In this document: one piece after another, positions 8,682 through 18,589 of the stretch
Layout of the letters: each line of letters begins with the position of its first letter
How positions within the stretch are numbered: position 1 is the first letter of the stretch
Assembly: GCA_029959615.1 (NCBI GenBank)
Contig: JASCOD010000005.1
Coordinates: forward strand, 124,001-188,000
Direction of reading: 5' to 3'
Length of the DNA: 64,000 nt
Origin: Flavobacteriaceae bacterium PS02338
GTDB lineage: Bacteria > Bacteroidota > Bacteroidia > Sphingobacteriales > Sphingobacteriaceae
Notes under the pieces: model-generated
Databases searched by the model: none
What the model was told of the DNA's origin: nothing
Seen by the model: the letters and a program-made list of their open reading frames with translations, nothing else
Position numbers and translations under genes: made by a program

Positions 8682-11600
8682 TTACTTTTTAAGCACTTTT
8701 TTAGTCGCTGTACCATCTCTTCCAGTTAATTGCAAGAAATAAACTCCAGATGGATAATCGATTAACGAAATTTTCTTATTTGTTTCAAGTTGATCAAGCT
8801 TAATGTGCTGTAAAATTTGGCCGTTAACGTCTATCAATTTAATAGATGTAAAGTTGCCATTACCAAATAGCACATGAATTGCATCGTCCGTTGGATTGGG
8901 GTAAAGTTTAACATCAAAAGGTTGAAGATTGAAGTTTACAGTGCGAATACCCAAATCAGTGGTTTTACCATTACGATCTACCTGTATCAATTGATAGTAG
9001 TTAGTTCCTTTTAGCGGTTGATGATCATATAAACTATAACTATTAACGGTGGTTGAGGTTCCTGCTCCTAGTCGTTCCCCCATCTCCTTAAATACTTGCC
9101 CATCATTACTACGATAAACTACAAATTTGGCGTTATCCTGTTCTGATGCTGTTTGCCATTGTAACTTGGCTTTATTTCCATCTATTTTTGCGGTATATTC
9201 TACCATAGTAACAGGCAACAAGGGTGCATCTCCCTGATATTCGTAGGCACCTAAATCTATTACGCCATTATTGTTGTACTTATACACCCTCTGGTTACCG
9301 AACAGATCTGTAGTATTTTCATCTAATCCTGAAAGTAAAGCATTACTACCTGCATTAATTGCCGGAGAAGTTGATTTTAAAGAATAATCACCATTTGTTA
9401 CATCTGCAAAAACATCGGCTATAGTAATTCCTGTAGCATTGATATTCCCATTAACAGTATTTGTCTTTCCCTCTACCAGCGAGTTTTGATAGTCTTCTTG
9501 ACCAGAGTTTTTTAAAATACCCCCATAAATAATGGTATTGTGTGCGGTAAATGCCCCACCGTTTAGGTAGATGGCCCCGTTTGCCGAGTTATCGGCAATA
9601 GTTACGTTTGTTAAGATGGTAGTGCCTGTGCCACCCCGGTATATTGCACCACCAGCATAGGTAGAAATATTTTTTGTAAAAAGCACATTGGTATAGGTCG
9701 GCGACGAATTAACATCTACCGCTCCGCCGCCATTATCTACATTGGTTTTGTTTCCGGTTATTATGCTGTTGCTTACCAAAGGGCTGCTGTCGCTATTGAA
9801 TATTCCACCACCGGGATTATCCGCATTATTATTCTTTATAACTAGATTTCGCAAGATTGGTGAAGCATACTTATTATAAATACCGCCTCCATTTCCGTTG
9901 TGATATCCATTTTTTATAGTAAAACCATCTAAAACTGCTGTATTACTTAAAGGATTTCCTACACTGAAAATATTGGAAATAGTGCGTCCTGCGTTTTGTC
10001 CATTTAAAACAGAACCTTCTGCCTCACCTTTATTGGGTAAAATACGGTTATGTGTTAAATTGGTAATGCCATTATCAGGATCAAACCCTCCGTAAATCTC
10101 TACACCATTTCTCATTACAAAACTATTACCATTTGTAGGATAATCCCCTTTGGCTACAAAAACTTTTTGCACACCAATCACATCAATAGCAACTTGTAAA
10201 TTACCTGTAGCATTAGCCCAACTATTCCCACTTCCTGTTCCGGTGGCGGTTGGTTTTACATAAACAATGTGATTGGCATCCGAGAATAGATTGAACTCAT
10301 ATGCTCCTAAATCAATTATTCCGCTGCGACTGAAATTAAATACTCTCGAGTTTCCTGCAAGGTCTAATGTATTGCTTGCTAAACCACTATACAAAGCGTT
10401 ATTGCCTTTATCAATTACGGGAGCAGTTGCCTTCAAAGTATAATCTCCGGCTGAAAGGTTGACAAAAACATCATTTGCAGTTATACCAGAAGTATTGATA
10501 TTACCGTTTGACGCATCTGTGTTTCCTAACATGAAAGAATTCGCATAAACAGTTCCGCCGCCATCTAAAACTCCAAAAACAATTGAGTTACTAATACTAG
10601 CTGTCGAGCCAAAGCCGTTGTTTATAGCAATTGATATCAACCCATTTGGACGCAAATTGTTAGCAACTGTAACGTTGCGCCAAGTTACAGTGGTATTATT
10701 CCCATTTGAATACGCTATACTCAAAACTTCATTATCCACTACTAGCGTATTAATAAATACTGGATTCGATGCAGAATTATAAATCAAAATCCCTCCAAAT
10801 GAGATATGCTTTTTAATAACAGTATTGGTTATTATAGGATTTGACCCACCTGCGTTATAGATAGCGAGGCCAGTACCTTCCACTGTATTGTTAAAAAAAA
10901 GAGCATTGGAAATTATTGGCGAAGAATTATCATCGTTATACATTCCCCCTCCCGAGCCAGTACCTCCCGTAGCAACGTTATCTCTTAAAACTATATTTCT
11001 AAGCGTAGGCGATGCCGCATAATTTAGCATGCCTGCACCTTGTTGGTTATTAACATAGCCATTTTTCAGTGTAAAACCATCTAAAATAGCTGTATGATTT
11101 AATGGATTTACAGAACTGAAATTATTAAAAATAACCCTTTGTGCATTTTGTCCATCGAGTACCGTTCCACTTATCGTTTCATTGGGTAAAATACGGTTAT
11201 GGGATAAGTCAGTAATACCGTTATCTGGATCAAACCCTCCATAAATCTCCACGCCATTTCTCATTATAAAACTATTACCATTTGTAGGATAATATCCCTT
11301 GGCTACAAACACTTTTTGTGTGCCTGTAGTGTTGATAGCACCTTGCAAATCGGCGGTGGCGTTATCCCAATTATTACCTTTACCAGTTCCAGTAGCGGTT
11401 TCTTTTACATAAATAATACCACTGACATCTGGCGTTAGTTGATATTCATATGCTCCCATATCTATTGCCAAACCGTAAAGACGTGAGTTCCCTGCCAAGT
11501 CTTTGGTATTGGTAGTTAAGCCAACAAACAAAGCATTATTGCCTGCATTAACAGCTGAAGCATCATGTTTCAGCGAATAATCGCCATTGACTCCATCACT

Positions 11601-12392
11601 AAAAAGGTTGGCAATTACAACAGGGTCTATGGTTATTAAAGAAGAATTGAGGTTGAGGTTAGCAAGGTTTCCATTAACAGTTCCACAAATCAATGAGTTA
11701 TTTACTACGATACCTCCTAAAACTAAAATTAACGCTGTACCATTGCCAGCCACAGTGATATTATTTGCGACGGTAGTTCCTCCATTTTGGATGATACCCG
11801 CATCATTCGTATTATTAGCAATACAGACATTAGTAAGTGTTGGCGAAGCATTTGTATTGTAAACACCACTGGTGTAATTGCCTGTAATTAGCAAGTTTTT
11901 TAATGTGGGCGAAGTATTTGAATTATAAATACTTGCCTCGGTACTGCCCGTTGCATTAATTAAAGCGAAACCATCTAAGACAGCAGTAGCTGTTACGCCA
12001 TTGCTTACATTCCAGATGATAGGACGTTCATTTTTACCGTTCAAGATAGAACCCTGCGAGTTGACAGCATTGGGCATGATCCTGCGGTGCGTAAGATTGG
12101 TGATGTTATTTACAGGATCGAAACCACCGTAGATCTCCACATTATTTTTCATCGTAAAGCTATGTGGCGATGGCACATTATAATTACCAACGGCTACAAA
12201 TACTTTTTGTGTTCCCGTAGCGTTGATAGCACCTTGCAAATTATTAGTTGCATTTGCCCAAGTATCGCCATTACCAGTTCCGGTAGCTGTTGGTTTAACA
12301 TACACGATACCATTTGCATCGGGAGTTTGAGCTACTGCATAGTAATTAAAAAGTAGAAAAGATAAAAATAAAAGGAGTAGAGGTTTCTTCAT
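8682..12392 (-). CDS. Type IX-secreted parallel beta-helix protein with three repeat modules
   Basis: About 1236 residues from the ATG at 12392, which gives a clean signal peptide (MKKPLLLLFLSFLLF...AVAQ); upstream ATGs add a non-signal leader. Three modules of about 300-370 residues each start with a variant of IVYVKPTATGTG...W.NAT, followed by many short beta-helix turns rich in N, T and G (pectate-lyase/choice-of-anchor-like). Each module ends with a motif like DLGAYEY. A linker rich in beta strands then leads to a typical type A sorting domain (VKLYPNPTDD...PSGVYFLQLTG...KKVLKK). It should be exported by the type IX system and surface-attached or released. No catalytic residues were identified, so adhesin and polysaccharide-active protein are both possible. 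Confidence 0.85.
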   Translation of the reverse strand: MKKPLLLLFLSFLLFNYYAVAQTPDANGIVYVKPTATGTGNGDTWANATNNLQGAINATGTQKVFVAVGNYNVPSPHSFTMKNNVEIYGGFDPVNNITNLTHRRIMPNAVNSQGSILNGKNERPIIWNVSNGVTATAVLDGFALINATGSTEASIYNSNTSPTLKNLLITGNYTSGVYNTNASPTLTNVCIANNTNDAGIIQNGGTTVANNITVAGNGTALILVLGGIVVNNSLICGTVNGNLANLNLNSSLITIDPVVIANLFSDGVNGDYSLKHDASAVNAGNNALFVGLTTNTKDLAGNSRLYGLAIDMGAYEYQLTPDVSGIIYVKETATGTGKGNNWDNATADLQGAINTTGTQKVFVAKGYYPTNGNSFIMRNGVEIYGGFDPDNGITDLSHNRILPNETISGTVLDGQNAQRVIFNNFSSVNPLNHTAILDGFTLKNGYVNNQQGAGMLNYAASPTLRNIVLRDNVATGGTGSGGGMYNDDNSSPIISNALFFNNTVEGTGLAIYNAGGSNPIITNTVIKKHISFGGILIYNSASNPVFINTLVVDNEVLSIAYSNGNNTTVTWRNVTVANNLRPNGLISIAINNGFGSTASISNSIVFGVLDGGGTVYANSFMLGNTDASNGNINTSGITANDVFVNLSAGDYTLKATAPVIDKGNNALYSGLASNTLDLAGNSRVFNFSRSGIIDLGAYEFNLFSDANHIVYVKPTATGTGSGNSWANATGNLQVAIDVIGVQKVFVAKGDYPTNGNSFVMRNGVEIYGGFDPDNGITNLTHNRILPNKGEAEGSVLNGQNAGRTISNIFSVGNPLSNTAVLDGFTIKNGYHNGNGGGIYNKYASPILRNLVIKNNNADNPGGGIFNSDSSPLVSNSIITGNKTNVDNGGGAVDVNSSPTYTNVLFTKNISTYAGGAIYRGGTGTTILTNVTIADNSANGAIYLNGGAFTAHNTIIYGGILKNSGQEDYQNSLVEGKTNTVNGNINATGITIADVFADVTNGDYSLKSTSPAINAGSNALLSGLDENTTDLFGNQRVYKYNNNGVIDLGAYEYQGDAPLLPVTMVEYTAKIDGNKAKLQWQTASEQDNAKFVVYRSNDGQVFKEMGERLGAGTSTTVNSYSLYDHQPLKGTNYYQLIQVDRNGKTTDLGIRTVNFNLQPFDVKLYPNPTDDAIHVLFGNGNFTSIKLIDVNGQILQHIKLDQLETNKKISLIDYPSGVYFLQLTGRDGTATKKVLKK

Positions 12393-12526
12393 CAGATTCA
12401 AAATTGATGGCATGAAAATAGCCACACCTCATCCTAATCAGAATAAATTAGCCGTAACAAAAGCGTAACAACTAGCCATAAAGCCCTTTAAATATAATGT
12501 AAGCCCCTATTGTTATCGTTAAAGAT

Positions 12527-14248
12527 TTACACCTTTATACCTTCTACTAAACTTTGAGGAGTATCTTCTAAAGTACCTCCTAATTTTTTGCGTACCCTGT
12601 TCCATGTTACCCGAACAGCATCGGGAGAAATACCTAAAGCCTGTGCCATTTCTTTATGAGAAAGTTGCAATTTAGACAGCATGAGATAGCGCAGCTCAGC
12701 CTCGGTAATATTGGGAAAGTTTGTTTTTAGAATGGTGATAAAATTTGGAAAGATTTTACCAAAATGTTTTTGAAATCCAAGCCAGTCATCATCTGTCAAA
12801 ATCTTGGTAGAGCGAAGTTCATCGACAGTATTTTCTAGCAACTTCCTATCTTCAGACTCCGAGCTTTTCAACTTCTGCAATTCATTGCTAAAGCGTTCTG
12901 AAATCTTAGTTTGTTCGTTTACCTTATAGATGAATAAATCTATTTCGCTTTGCGCATTTTTAAGCTCGGCCTCTATTTTAAGCTTTGCAATTTCAATAGT
13001 TTGTTGTTTTTTCTTTTGTGCAAAATAACCTAGTACAATTAATATGGCTAAACTTATTACAACTACAATTAAAAAATTTCTTTCGTTTATCTTTTTTTGA
13101 TTCTCCAAATCAAATTCGGCCTTGCTTAATGCGGCATCTTTTAAGCTTATTTTTTGCTGGGCCCTTAGTACTTTCAACGCGTTAAACTTTTCTTGATAAG
13201 CTTTAATAGAATTAATGGTTGAATCTAAATATAATCGTGCTAAATTTTCGTTACCACCAGCACCATACCATTTACTTATTATAGGATACAGGTACTGCAA
13301 CCGATCTGGTTGTTTTGCATTATCGATGCTTTTTTGGGCACTTGATATATAGAACCAAGACCGCTCCATATCTCGTCTATACAAAAAAATATCTGCCAAT
13401 AAAGTAGCCGCACCAGCAACCGGACCATAATCTTTCAAAGCCAATGAGGTTTTAAAATCATGTTCTAATAAGGGGATGGCTTTATCATACTCCTTAAGAT
13501 AGTAGTAATTTGCACCTATATTACCCTTGGCCAAATGCACCCAATCTCTTTTTGGTCGAGCAAATTTAGTTTGTACAATCTGATTGAAATAATAATTAGA
13601 AAGGTCGTACTTTTTCTCTTTTTGATAGCACAACCCCAAGGTATTTCTGGCTGAGTTAATAAACATGGTATTAAACTCATCTTCAGGAACGTTAATCGCT
13701 TTTTTAAAGTATCTGATAGCTTTAGTATAATCTTGAAAGAAATAATAAGCCTCCCCTATTTTAGACATATCTCGTGGCAACTCTGGATAATCTTTGGCAG
13801 ACACCTTGTCCAATTCCTTCTCCATCAGCAAGTATTGTTCAAAAGCCATTTCGTAATTTTTGAGCTCAAACCAATAATAATCTGCCAATACCCTAATTGC
13901 TCTTATTTTAACATGTCGAGTACCTTCACTTTCCGAACTTTCTATTAGTAACTGTAAATCAGAAATATTTTTAGCATTGCGATGTTTTTTAAACTCAATA
14001 TTGTGATAAACATTAAATAAATCCATCTCCATCTCTAGTTCTTCATCACCATATTTATCAGCAAATTTCTTTATCTCTTGCGTTTTTTTAGCTATAGCCG
14101 TCGAATCTTCTAAAGCAATGAGTTGAAGGTAGAGTTTAGAATAGCCCCCTATCTTTTCTGCATAAGGCTTGTGCAATAAATCATCGTATTGCGCTGAAGA
14201 AATTAACGGTAAGAGTACAAAAAAGAAAAAGTATAGGAAGCGTTTCAA
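12527..14248 (-). CDS. TPR-containing membrane regulator with C-terminal LuxR-like HTH
   Basis: 573 residues. A signal peptide (ending near SSAQ) is followed by about six tetratricopeptide repeats (residues 60-350), a transmembrane helix (about 395-415), a coiled coil (420-490), and a C-terminal helix-turn-helix (TEAELRYLMLSKLQLSHKEMAQALGISPDAVRVTWNRVRKKL). This periplasmic-TPR/cytoplasmic-HTH layout is common in Bacteroidota as a one-component membrane regulator. It lies 134 nt upstream of the beta-helix gene on the same strand and may control it, but that is inference. Confidence 0.8.
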   Translation of the reverse strand: MKRFLYFFFFVLLPLISSAQYDDLLHKPYAEKIGGYSKLYLQLIALEDSTAIAKKTQEIKKFADKYGDEELEMEMDLFNVYHNIEFKKHRNAKNISDLQLLIESSESEGTRHVKIRAIRVLADYYWFELKNYEMAFEQYLLMEKELDKVSAKDYPELPRDMSKIGEAYYFFQDYTKAIRYFKKAINVPEDEFNTMFINSARNTLGLCYQKEKKYDLSNYYFNQIVQTKFARPKRDWVHLAKGNIGANYYYLKEYDKAIPLLEHDFKTSLALKDYGPVAGAATLLADIFLYRRDMERSWFYISSAQKSIDNAKQPDRLQYLYPIISKWYGAGGNENLARLYLDSTINSIKAYQEKFNALKVLRAQQKISLKDAALSKAEFDLENQKKINERNFLIVVVISLAILIVLGYFAQKKKQQTIEIAKLKIEAELKNAQSEIDLFIYKVNEQTKISERFSNELQKLKSSESEDRKLLENTVDELRSTKILTDDDWLGFQKHFGKIFPNFITILKTNFPNITEAELRYLMLSKLQLSHKEMAQALGISPDAVRVTWNRVRKKLGGTLEDTPQSLVEGIKV

Positions 14249-14327
14249 GGCGTTAACATTTGCATTTTTTTAATTGACCACAATATACAAAAATTCGCTT
14301 TTGAGGAATACAATCTACTGTAAATCA

Positions 14328-14361
14328 AAAAAGGACAGAAGCATAAACTTCTGTCCTTTTT
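14328..14361 (-). terminator. Terminator after the bacilliredoxin gene
   Basis: A 14-bp perfect stem (AAAAAGGACAGAAG / CTTCTGTCCTTTTT) with a 6-nt loop, 25 nt beyond the stop of the minus-strand gene. A-rich and T-rich flanks make it usable on both strands. Confidence 0.88.
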
Positions 14362-14386
14362 GTTTGTTCCTGTATGCTTAATCCAA

Positions 14387-14797
14387 TTAGCAATATTGCT
14401 CAAATGCACCAATTAGGTTTTCAGCAATCATTTGCGCAGGGCGTCCTTCAATCTGATGACGCTCGATGATGTGCACCAATTTTCCATCTTTAAACAATGC
14501 CATTGACGGCGAAGATGGAGGAAAAGGCATCATGTATGACCTAGCTCTATCCACAGCATCTTTCTCCATACCTGCAAAAACAGTTACTAATTTATCTGGA
14601 TGCTTAGCATTAGCAGCAGCTAACTTAGCAGCTGGGCGAGCATTTGCAGCAGCACAACCACAAACAGAATTCACCACTACAAACACGGTTCCTTCTCCTT
14701 TAATGGCCGCATCAACCTCTTCAACGGTCTTCAACTCATCAAAACCAACGTTAGTTAACTCAGCACGCATTGGTTCTACTAAATATTCTGGATACAT
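14387..14797 (-). CDS. BrxA/BrxB (YphP/YqiW) family bacilliredoxin
   Basis: 136 residues from the ATG at 14797 (MYPEYLVEPMRAEL), which matches where Bacillus YphP-type proteins begin; upstream in-frame codons add an unlikely leader. The family hallmark CGC motif is present (VVVNSVCGCAAANARP), as are FPPSSPSMALFKDGKLVHIIERHQIEG and a C-terminal Cys. Characterised relatives in Firmicutes reduce bacillithiol mixed disulfides. In Bacteroidota the same thioredoxin-fold protein is presumed to do a similar thiol-disulfide job. It is transcribed alone. Confidence 0.9.
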   Translation of the reverse strand: MYPEYLVEPMRAELTNVGFDELKTVEEVDAAIKGEGTVFVVVNSVCGCAAANARPAAKLAAANAKHPDKLVTVFAGMEKDAVDRARSYMMPFPPSSPSMALFKDGKLVHIIERHQIEGRPAQMIAENLIGAFEQYC

Positions 14798-14989
14798 ATT
14801 CTCAATTATTTCTGACAAAGATAAAACAATGCACATTTACATTCATACAATAGTTCAGTAAATTAACAATAGACTGACCTTAATAAGCATAAATTGATCC
14901 TTGTAGTGTTTTTGTGCAGTAGCGTAATAACCACGATTAACCACCTACCAAGTATTTTTAGCAACTCAAACCAACACTATAACATCAGT

Positions 14990-17900
14990 ATGAAAAGAAA
15001 AACTCTACTATTAGTTTTTATGCTATTTGGGCAGTTACTTTTTGCCCAAACCAATATCGCTCTCAACAAAAAAATTTCAGCATCAAGTACATTAGGAGGA
15101 AGTGTCCCTTCTCTCGCTGTTGATGGCAATGCTGGCACCCGTTGGGAAAGTCCCCACGGACAAAACAACCAAAGTATAGAAATTGACCTTGGTGATGCTT
15201 ATGATCTTTCTGCCATGAAAATAATATGGGAAGGAGCTTCAGCAAAAGATTATGAAATACATATTTCTGGCAATAATGTCAACTGGACTAAAATAGCGGA
15301 TAGAACGGAAACTGCTGGAGCTAGAACAGATCAATTTTTATTCGGTATTGAAGCCAAAGAAGCACGATATGTAAGATTGAACCTTCTCACCCGTACAACG
15401 GTTTATGGTTTTTCTATTTACGAATGGGAAATTAATGGCACACTAAGTACCGTTACACCTGTAGCAACTAGCATGTCTATACAACCAAAGGAGGTAAACC
15501 TATTAGCTACACTACCTACTACTTATAAAATACTATCCATTAACAATAGTTTAATCGATTACAACGACCAATATCTGGTATTTAATCAGTTGGCAACTGC
15601 TGCAGGCAAGAATGCTACTTGGACTAAACAAACCCGATTGGGCCAATCGTTAAGATGGCATTACGAAGAAGGTGAAGGCACAACCGCTAATGGTGCTACC
15701 GCCAAATTAACTGTACGTTCACAAGCTTGGACCCATATTGTATTACAAGAACAGAGTGATAAACCCTTGACAGATCCCGCTGATTTCCGTGCATCTGTTA
15801 TCCTCTGGAAGGAATACATCAAAAACTATTGTCCAAATCCAAACGCAAAAATTATTTTAGCCATGAACTGGGCTTACGTGGATGCGGCAGATTTTTCTTC
15901 AAACACAAACACGTTATATAGCAATTACATGTCTATCGCGAGAGAATTAGGAGTAAGTGTCTGTCCTATTGGTAAAGCTTACGAAGCAATTAGAGCAACT
16001 GATGGAGAGACTGCAAAAAATGCACTTTATACTGATAACAGACATCCTACCCCTTTGGCTACCTATCTCGCATCATGCATGCAATACGCTTCTTTATTTA
16101 ACCAAACTCCGGTTGGCTTAAGCTATTATCCAAATGCCATTTCTGCCTCAGACGCAAGCCGTATGCAAAACTATGCTTGGAGCAATTATCAAAATCATGA
16201 CGATGTGGTAAATGATGTAACAGGAACCGTTAGGTTTTCTTACACCTTATCAGATCAGTTCAACAGACCAATGTCGGGAAGTACCACGCTGATTTGGAAC
16301 GTAAATGCAGGCGGTACGATAAATAGTAATGGTGTATTTACTAAAACTAGCACTAATGAGGCTACGCTAAATGTTACTGCTCAATCTGGATCTTTTAACG
16401 ATAATGCCGCTATTAAATTAGTAAACGCGATTACCACAGTACCAGCCGAGCAATTTGGCGAAATCACCGCTACCACTAATTACTTGCAAAATTTCGATAG
16501 TTTAAACGGAGATGAAGTTGCCACTTTACCAACAGGTTGGAAAATCGAAAAAAGAATAGACGCACCTAGAATATTAGGATCTTATAGTGCTGCTGTAAAT
16601 AAAACTGAACAAATTGGTGGCAATAGTATTGCAAACAATGCTTCAAATGGCCTTTATAATTTCGGTGCTGGTGTAGCAAATACCGCTACCGACAGAGCTA
16701 TTGGAGGTATTTCTACTTCGGTTGCCAATGGTACAAGAGGCATAAATATGTACTTAAAAATAAAAAACACGGGTAGCTCCGATATTCAAGCATTAGATAT
16801 CGCCTATGATGTAGAAAAGTATAGGAAAGGGCTTAATTCAACAGGCTTTATCATCCAGCTCTATTATTCTACAGATGGAGAAAACTGGACTTCCGCTGGA
16901 AATAACTTCCTCACAACATTTCTGGCAGACACCGAAACCGCAGGTTACACCACGGCTCCCGGAGATACCAAAAGCATAAGCGCAATATTACCTCAGTCTT
17001 TAGTAGCAAATGCCAGTTTGTACTTAGCTTGGAATTATTCTGTTGCTTCAGGTGCAGATGCTGCAGCTGCACAAGCACTAGGAATAGATAATATCGTCAT
17101 TAAAAACAGTACCAATACAGTAGTAGACTACGCATCAGTAAGCAATACTGGCTACCAACAAAATTTCAACTCCATTGGCAATACAAACACTGCTACTTTA
17201 CCTTTGGGATGGAAAATAGAAAAACGAACAGACGCCCCTAGAACATTAGGTACTTATAGTACTGCAGTGGCGCAAACTGAACAAATTGGCGGTAATAGCA
17301 TAGCTAGTAATGCCACTAACGGTTTATATAATTTCGGTGCTGGTGTAGCAGCTACGTCTACAGATAGAGCTATCGGAGGAATATCTACCGGAGTTGCAAA
17401 TGGTACCAGAGCAATCAACATCTATCTAAAAGTTAAAAATACAGAAGCTACAAACTTCAATAGCATTAATATAACCTACGATGTAGAGAAATATCGTAAA
17501 GGAAGCAACGCCGCAGGTTTTAGAATGCAGCTTTATTATTCTACAAATGGAAGTACCTGGACTTCGGCTGGTAGTAATTTCACGACTACTTTTGCTGCAG
17601 ATGCCCTTACCGAAGGTTATGCTTCTGCACCAGGCGACACCAAAAATGTAAATGCGACTTTAAACTATCCGCTAGCAGCTGGAGAAATATTATACTTAGC
17701 TTGGAATTATTCGGTAGTTTCGGGAACAGATGCACAAGCAGCACAAGCTTTAGGCATTGATAATGTGGTCATTCAAAACAACAATGCACTTCCTCTTAAT
17801 TTTACCGCATTTGATATCAAACTAAGTGGCCTAACCAACAAAGAAGCATTGTTAACTTGGAAAACTGAACAAGAGCTAAACACCAATCATTTCGAAATAG

Positions 17901-18319
17901 AAAGAAAAAACCATAATACTTTCGAAAAAATTGGAACGATTACGTCTAACAACTCTAATGGCACTCATCTATACTCGTTTAACGATACCAAACCTTTCTT
18001 AGGCATTTCATATTACAGAATAAAGCAAGTCGATGTAGATGGAAATTATACATACAGCGAAACTAAATCTATTAAAAATGATGTTTCTAAAATGATCATT
18101 TATCCTAACCCAGCTACAAGTCATATCAACATAACTGTTCCTACAAGTTTAGAAGGAGGCAACGTCATCATCTATAGTAGCGTTGGACAGAAGGTTTCAT
18201 TCAAAAACAACATTTCTTCACAGGAAAAATTAGATATTTCTAGTTTTGGAGCAGGGCTTTATGTAATTGAAATCAACAAGCAAAACCTAAAAGAGACCCT
18301 AAAATTCTTGAAACCCTAA
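14990..18319 (+). CDS. Type IX-secreted discoidin / SGNH-like (DUF4886) protein with tandem domains
   Basis: 1109 residues from the ATG at 14990, which gives a signal peptide (MKRKTLLLVFMLFGQLLFAQ). Domains in order: an F5/8 type C (discoidin) carbohydrate-binding domain (about 22-148); a DUF4886/SGNH-hydrolase-like domain with a NNS motif near its start and DNRHPTPLATYLAS near its end (about 170-390); an Ig-like segment (about 410-480); two near-identical domains of about 210 residues (about 495-705 and 720-930) sharing GWKIEKR.DAPR and EQIGGNSI; a FN3-like strand region; and a type IX sorting tail (MIIYPNPATSH...LKFLKP). Probably a secreted carbohydrate esterase or binding protein. The substrate is unknown. 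Confidence 0.83.
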   Translation: MKRKTLLLVFMLFGQLLFAQTNIALNKKISASSTLGGSVPSLAVDGNAGTRWESPHGQNNQSIEIDLGDAYDLSAMKIIWEGASAKDYEIHISGNNVNWTKIADRTETAGARTDQFLFGIEAKEARYVRLNLLTRTTVYGFSIYEWEINGTLSTVTPVATSMSIQPKEVNLLATLPTTYKILSINNSLIDYNDQYLVFNQLATAAGKNATWTKQTRLGQSLRWHYEEGEGTTANGATAKLTVRSQAWTHIVLQEQSDKPLTDPADFRASVILWKEYIKNYCPNPNAKIILAMNWAYVDAADFSSNTNTLYSNYMSIARELGVSVCPIGKAYEAIRATDGETAKNALYTDNRHPTPLATYLASCMQYASLFNQTPVGLSYYPNAISASDASRMQNYAWSNYQNHDDVVNDVTGTVRFSYTLSDQFNRPMSGSTTLIWNVNAGGTINSNGVFTKTSTNEATLNVTAQSGSFNDNAAIKLVNAITTVPAEQFGEITATTNYLQNFDSLNGDEVATLPTGWKIEKRIDAPRILGSYSAAVNKTEQIGGNSIANNASNGLYNFGAGVANTATDRAIGGISTSVANGTRGINMYLKIKNTGSSDIQALDIAYDVEKYRKGLNSTGFIIQLYYSTDGENWTSAGNNFLTTFLADTETAGYTTAPGDTKSISAILPQSLVANASLYLAWNYSVASGADAAAAQALGIDNIVIKNSTNTVVDYASVSNTGYQQNFNSIGNTNTATLPLGWKIEKRTDAPRTLGTYSTAVAQTEQIGGNSIASNATNGLYNFGAGVAATSTDRAIGGISTGVANGTRAINIYLKVKNTEATNFNSINITYDVEKYRKGSNAAGFRMQLYYSTNGSTWTSAGSNFTTTFAADALTEGYASAPGDTKNVNATLNYPLAAGEILYLAWNYSVVSGTDAQAAQALGIDNVVIQNNNALPLNFTAFDIKLSGLTNKEALLTWKTEQELNTNHFEIERKNHNTFEKIGTITSNNSNGTHLYSFNDTKPFLGISYYRIKQVDVDGNYTYSETKSIKNDVSKMIIYPNPATSHINITVPTSLEGGNVIIYSSVGQKVSFKNNISSQEKLDISSFGAGLYVIEINKQNLKETLKFLKP

Positions 18320-18326
18320 AATATGT

Positions 18327-18394
18327 AGGACGCCCAAAAGCATAACTTTTCTGAGTAAATCTCCTATAAAGTACTTTTTGGGCGTCCTTTTTTT
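18327..18394 (+). terminator. Long-loop terminator after the discoidin/SGNH gene
   Basis: Perfect 13-bp arms (AGGACGCCCAAAA at 18327-18339 and TTTTGGGCGTCCT at 18376-18388) enclose a 36-nt loop and are followed by a T run. The loop is longer than usual for an intrinsic terminator. Confidence 0.8.
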
Positions 18395-18551
18395 GCTTGC
18401 TATAACCATTAGGGCTAAACTATATAGATTGCTTAGTCTTAAATCAAATGCTGCTTGGTTTACATATCATTTTCTGCTTTTTTACGTTAATACATTCAAA
18501 TTAATAAGAGAACATTGTAACAATGCGTTCTATATATAAAGCTGAAAATCA

Positions 18552-18559
18552 TATATTTG
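18552..18559 (+). promoter_or_regulatory. Putative -7 element (TATATTTG) upstream of the M23 peptidase gene
   Basis: Matches the Bacteroidota TAnnTTTG box 30 nt before the start codon. No convincing TTTG -33 partner lies at the right spacing, so this is a weak call. Confidence 0.35.
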
Positions 18560-18589
18560 CTTACCAAGCTAAACAAATGAAAAACACTC

